Assembly (NCBI GenBank): GCA_035640355.1
Contig: DASQWI010000027.1
Coordinates: 1-62,570 of the forward strand
DNA: 62,570 bases
Direction: 5' to 3'
From: Actinomycetota bacterium
Lineage (GTDB): Bacteria; Actinomycetota; UBA4738; HRBIN12
Made by a program: the position numbers and the translations under genes. The notes beneath the pieces are model-generated. The model made no database searches. It was not told where the DNA came from and saw only the letters and a list, made by a program, of their open reading frames with translations. Numbering within the stretch: the first letter of the stretch is position 1; every line of letters begins with the position of its first letter. This document shows, piece after piece, positions 61,601 through 62,570 of this stretch.

Positions 61601-62529
61601 GATCAGTGGAAGATCAGTCGGCGGGGACCGCCTCGAAGAACGCGGAACTTCTCGAGCAACTGCAACAGGCACGAGGGGAACTGGTGGGCGCCGAGGAACG
61701 AGCGCGCCTCAGCGAGGAACGGTTCCGGGAGGCCAGCCAGCGGGTCGAGGTCTTCGAGCAGCAGATCAAGGAGCTCAAGGTGCGGCTGTCGGTGGCGAAG
61801 ACCGACCTACCCGTCGGCGCCGTCGCAGACAAGGAGCGAAGCGCCCTTTCGGACGCGGTGGCCACGGAGGTGCGCCGGCCGCTCACGTCGATCCTCGGCG
61901 TCACCATGGCACTTCGACACAACGATCCCGACTCCCGTGACGGCCAGGAGCTGGTACGACAGCTCGGGACCAGCGCACGCAAGCTCGATCGCATGCTGAA
62001 CGTGCTCCTGGAGCTCGACAGGCTCGCCGACGGGACCCTCAGGCTGAATCGCCGCCGTACCGACCTTCAGGCGTTGATGCGCCGGGTGGTCGAGGAAACG
62101 CCGGATCTGGCGAGCCGGAACATGCATGTGGAGGCCCAGAAGGTCGTCGTGCCGGTCGACCCTTCCATGGTCGAGCAGATGATCGAGACCCTCCTGGCCA
62201 ACGCCACATCGCGCACGTCGTCCGGCGACCCCGTGTGGATCGCCGTTTCGAGCGACCCCGAAGGCGCCGTCATCGCCGTCGACGACATGGGTCCCGACGT
62301 TCCCAAGGAGCTGCGCAAAGCCCTCGCGGGCGAGCACACGGACGGCGCGGGTAGAGGCCGGGCGTCGACCGGCATGGCCGTGCTGCAGAGACTCGCCGAG
62401 GTCCATGCCGGCAGGGCCTGGGTCGAGCCACGAGAAGGTGGAGGCGCCTCGTTCCGCGTGTTCCTGCCAGACACGACGGAGGCAGACGCGGCAGGCGCCA
62501 CTCAGGCCGCCCCGCAGCATGGCGAGTGA
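58699..62529 (+). CDS. 1276-residue coiled-coil protein with degenerate histidine-kinase domain
   Basis: About 1000 residues (20-1035) of near-continuous Ala/Glu/Gln-rich coiled coil, with at least nine copies of a module like ELIQAAEDQARQADE and EEQIAELTERLRAAEE. The C-terminal 230 residues have a histidine-kinase-like order: a HisKA-like helix ATEVRRPLTSILGVTMAL, where the phospho-acceptor His is Thr1056; an N box IETLLANATSRTSSG (Asn1168); a G1 box DDMGPDVP, where the second Gly is Asp1200; and a G2-like STGMAVLQRLAEVHAGRAWV. Hence no autokinase is expected, though nucleotide might still bind. ATG 58699 begins 15 bp after the sensor-like gene. No signal peptide or membrane helix: a large cytoplasmic scaffold. 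Confidence 0.85.
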   Translation: MGDMTEIETGEETTAPPMPVGAAVSQAGEELKRAAERLLAREEGQAKQAEARAREAAERASRAERRAQTAEEQLREAATLIQAAESESTAAAERARMAELRAQTAEEQAREAVDRLEAAQEESNQRAEELSRQAEQRAMEQVREAEVRAESGEERARQAELRAEELDEQILQASQLIQVAEAQATSADERARAAEEQIEGLTHRVRVAEQESQQIGDRIRASDERAREADERARAAEEQIERSTQRAQVAEQEALQIRELIQAADEQARMADERARAAEEQVAGLSDRLRAAEEDANSWQERLSQAERRAQEAEEQALQATELIQAAEDQARRADGRAQATEEQIAELTERTQAAEDDANRAQERLSQAELRAQEAEEQARQSAELIQAAEEQARKADGRARATEEQIAELTERLRATEEEVTQLTQAADEQVVQANELIQAAEDQTRQADEQAQAAQAQIGKLTNRLRGAEEEMALVTQQLRASEEQVAQLTQAAEEQAANTDQLVKAAEEQARKADKRTRASEEKIAELTGQLQAAQADVAQLTQAADEQVVQANELIQAAEDQARQADEQAQAAQEQIGKLSNRLRGAEQEMALVTQQLRAAEENSAQLSDRLQAAEGEVAQLTRAADEQVVQSNELIQVAEDQAREADERAQAAERKIGELTKLVQAAEEQAEQANQLIQVAEDQAREADERAQAAEVQIGELTERLSKAEESASQLTQLVEAANEQSVQANQLIQVAEDQAKKADERTQAAQEEIGQLTERLRVAEEGASEVTERLRVSEEQAAQLAHAVDEQALQANQIIQAAEDQTRRADERATAAEDRAHAAEEQIGQLTERLRVETEKGVLLSQTLDAKEEAAREQATQLLAAETATKQIEVRAQAAEEQVEQLTPRLQAAEEQASTAAARLLTAQAEAQQAELRMRAAEEKAEDAVRRMRAAEDEAHQATASALVAETKVKQAEVRSRSVEDQSAGTASKNAELLEQLQQARGELVGAEERARLSEERFREASQRVEVFEQQIKELKVRLSVAKTDLPVGAVADKERSALSDAVATEVRRPLTSILGVTMALRHNDPDSRDGQELVRQLGTSARKLDRMLNVLLELDRLADGTLRLNRRRTDLQALMRRVVEETPDLASRNMHVEAQKVVVPVDPSMVEQMIETLLANATSRTSSGDPVWIAVSSDPEGAVIAVDDMGPDVPKELRKALAGEHTDGAGRGRASTGMAVLQRLAEVHAGRAWVEPREGGGASFRVFLPDTTEADAAGATQAAPQHGE

Positions 62530-62570
62530 CTTGAGGGCCTAGCAGCGGAAGATGTGACCCGCCGGGCCGG
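62530..62570. other. End of window
   Basis: 41 bases after the coiled-coil gene; nothing recognisable. Confidence 0.4.

Noticed and set aside
58699-62529. A functional histidine kinase partnering the LuxR-type regulators
   Set aside because: Thr replaces the phospho-acceptor His and G1 lacks the second Gly, so autophosphorylation is not expected. A scaffold role is proposed instead.
42761-62529. Genomic island or phage origin for the last third
   Set aside because: No integrase, transposase or att-like repeat at the tRNA-Leu gene; base composition and start-codon use look like the rest of the window.

Overview
The window is 62.6 kb of GC-rich chromosome, most likely from a deep-branching member of the Actinomycetota (high-GC Gram-positives), possibly a lineage known only from metagenomes. 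The evidence is: GTG starts are at least as common as ATG; the trio MSMEG_4193-type phosphomutase / DUF3090 / SCO1664-type protein is present; MutT1-type Nudix-histidine phosphatase lies in the same operon as ppk1; a PHO box is built of GTTCAC units with 11-bp spacing, as in Streptomyces; and the one tRNA has no encoded CCA. I see no rRNA, CRISPR array, insertion sequence, phage gene or plasmid origin. The placement is inference; some high-GC Chloroflexota could look similar.

Layout. (1) 1-5340: the end of an MgtE/SLC41 transporter, a duplicated PhoU-TrkA_C protein, then corA, a receiver-like orphan and ispH on the minus strand, and a GNAT acetyltransferase. (2) 14646 down to 5342, minus strand: nine genes in one direction, pstS-pstC-pstA-pstB-phoU-phoB-ppk1-CHAD-mutT1, behind a PHO box; phoR lies just beyond on the other strand. 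This joins phosphate uptake, its regulator, polyphosphate synthesis and a polyphosphate-binding protein. (3) 15107-28597: mostly plus-strand housekeeping and membrane genes: phoR, the actinobacterial trio, an ECF sigma factor with ogt and two lipoproteins, a CDF exporter, a rhomboid protease, pheA, a DUF255 protein, two tandem nucleoside phosphorylases and a channel-like protein. (4) 28627-39960: a secreted and surface-protein region (TolB-like propeller, NAGPA-type glycosidase, two RTX-repeat proteins, a DUF1996-propeller fusion), an ECF sigma factor carrying its own transmembrane segment and outer domain, and an M23 peptidase. (5) 40018-46500: OsmC, cupredoxin, glycosyltransferase, DoxX, MFS, ATP-dependent DNA ligase, alpha/beta hydrolase and tRNA-Leu(UAA). 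(6) 46637-62529: the least familiar part. It holds a DivIVA-like coiled-coil protein, an RDD protein, a bactofilin, two IPT-repeat secreted proteins with a common C-terminal domain, three tandem LuxR-type regulators (one lacking the phospho-acceptor Asp), a polytopic membrane protein, two related bitopic or two-pass membrane proteins sharing a TYEE[VI]FG motif, and a 1276-residue coiled-coil protein ending in a degenerate histidine kinase.

Two signals cut across the genes. At least twelve genes have a TANNNT box 6-8 nt before a GTG start and no Shine-Dalgarno, which suggests leaderless mRNAs and was used here to choose starts. In part 6, the half-site CCCTAA/TTAGGG recurs upstream of four transcription units and forms a perfect inverted repeat before the bactofilin. 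Part 6 is my best candidate for an undescribed envelope, cytoskeleton and signalling system; the co-function is inference from gene order, shared motifs and shared upstream sites.
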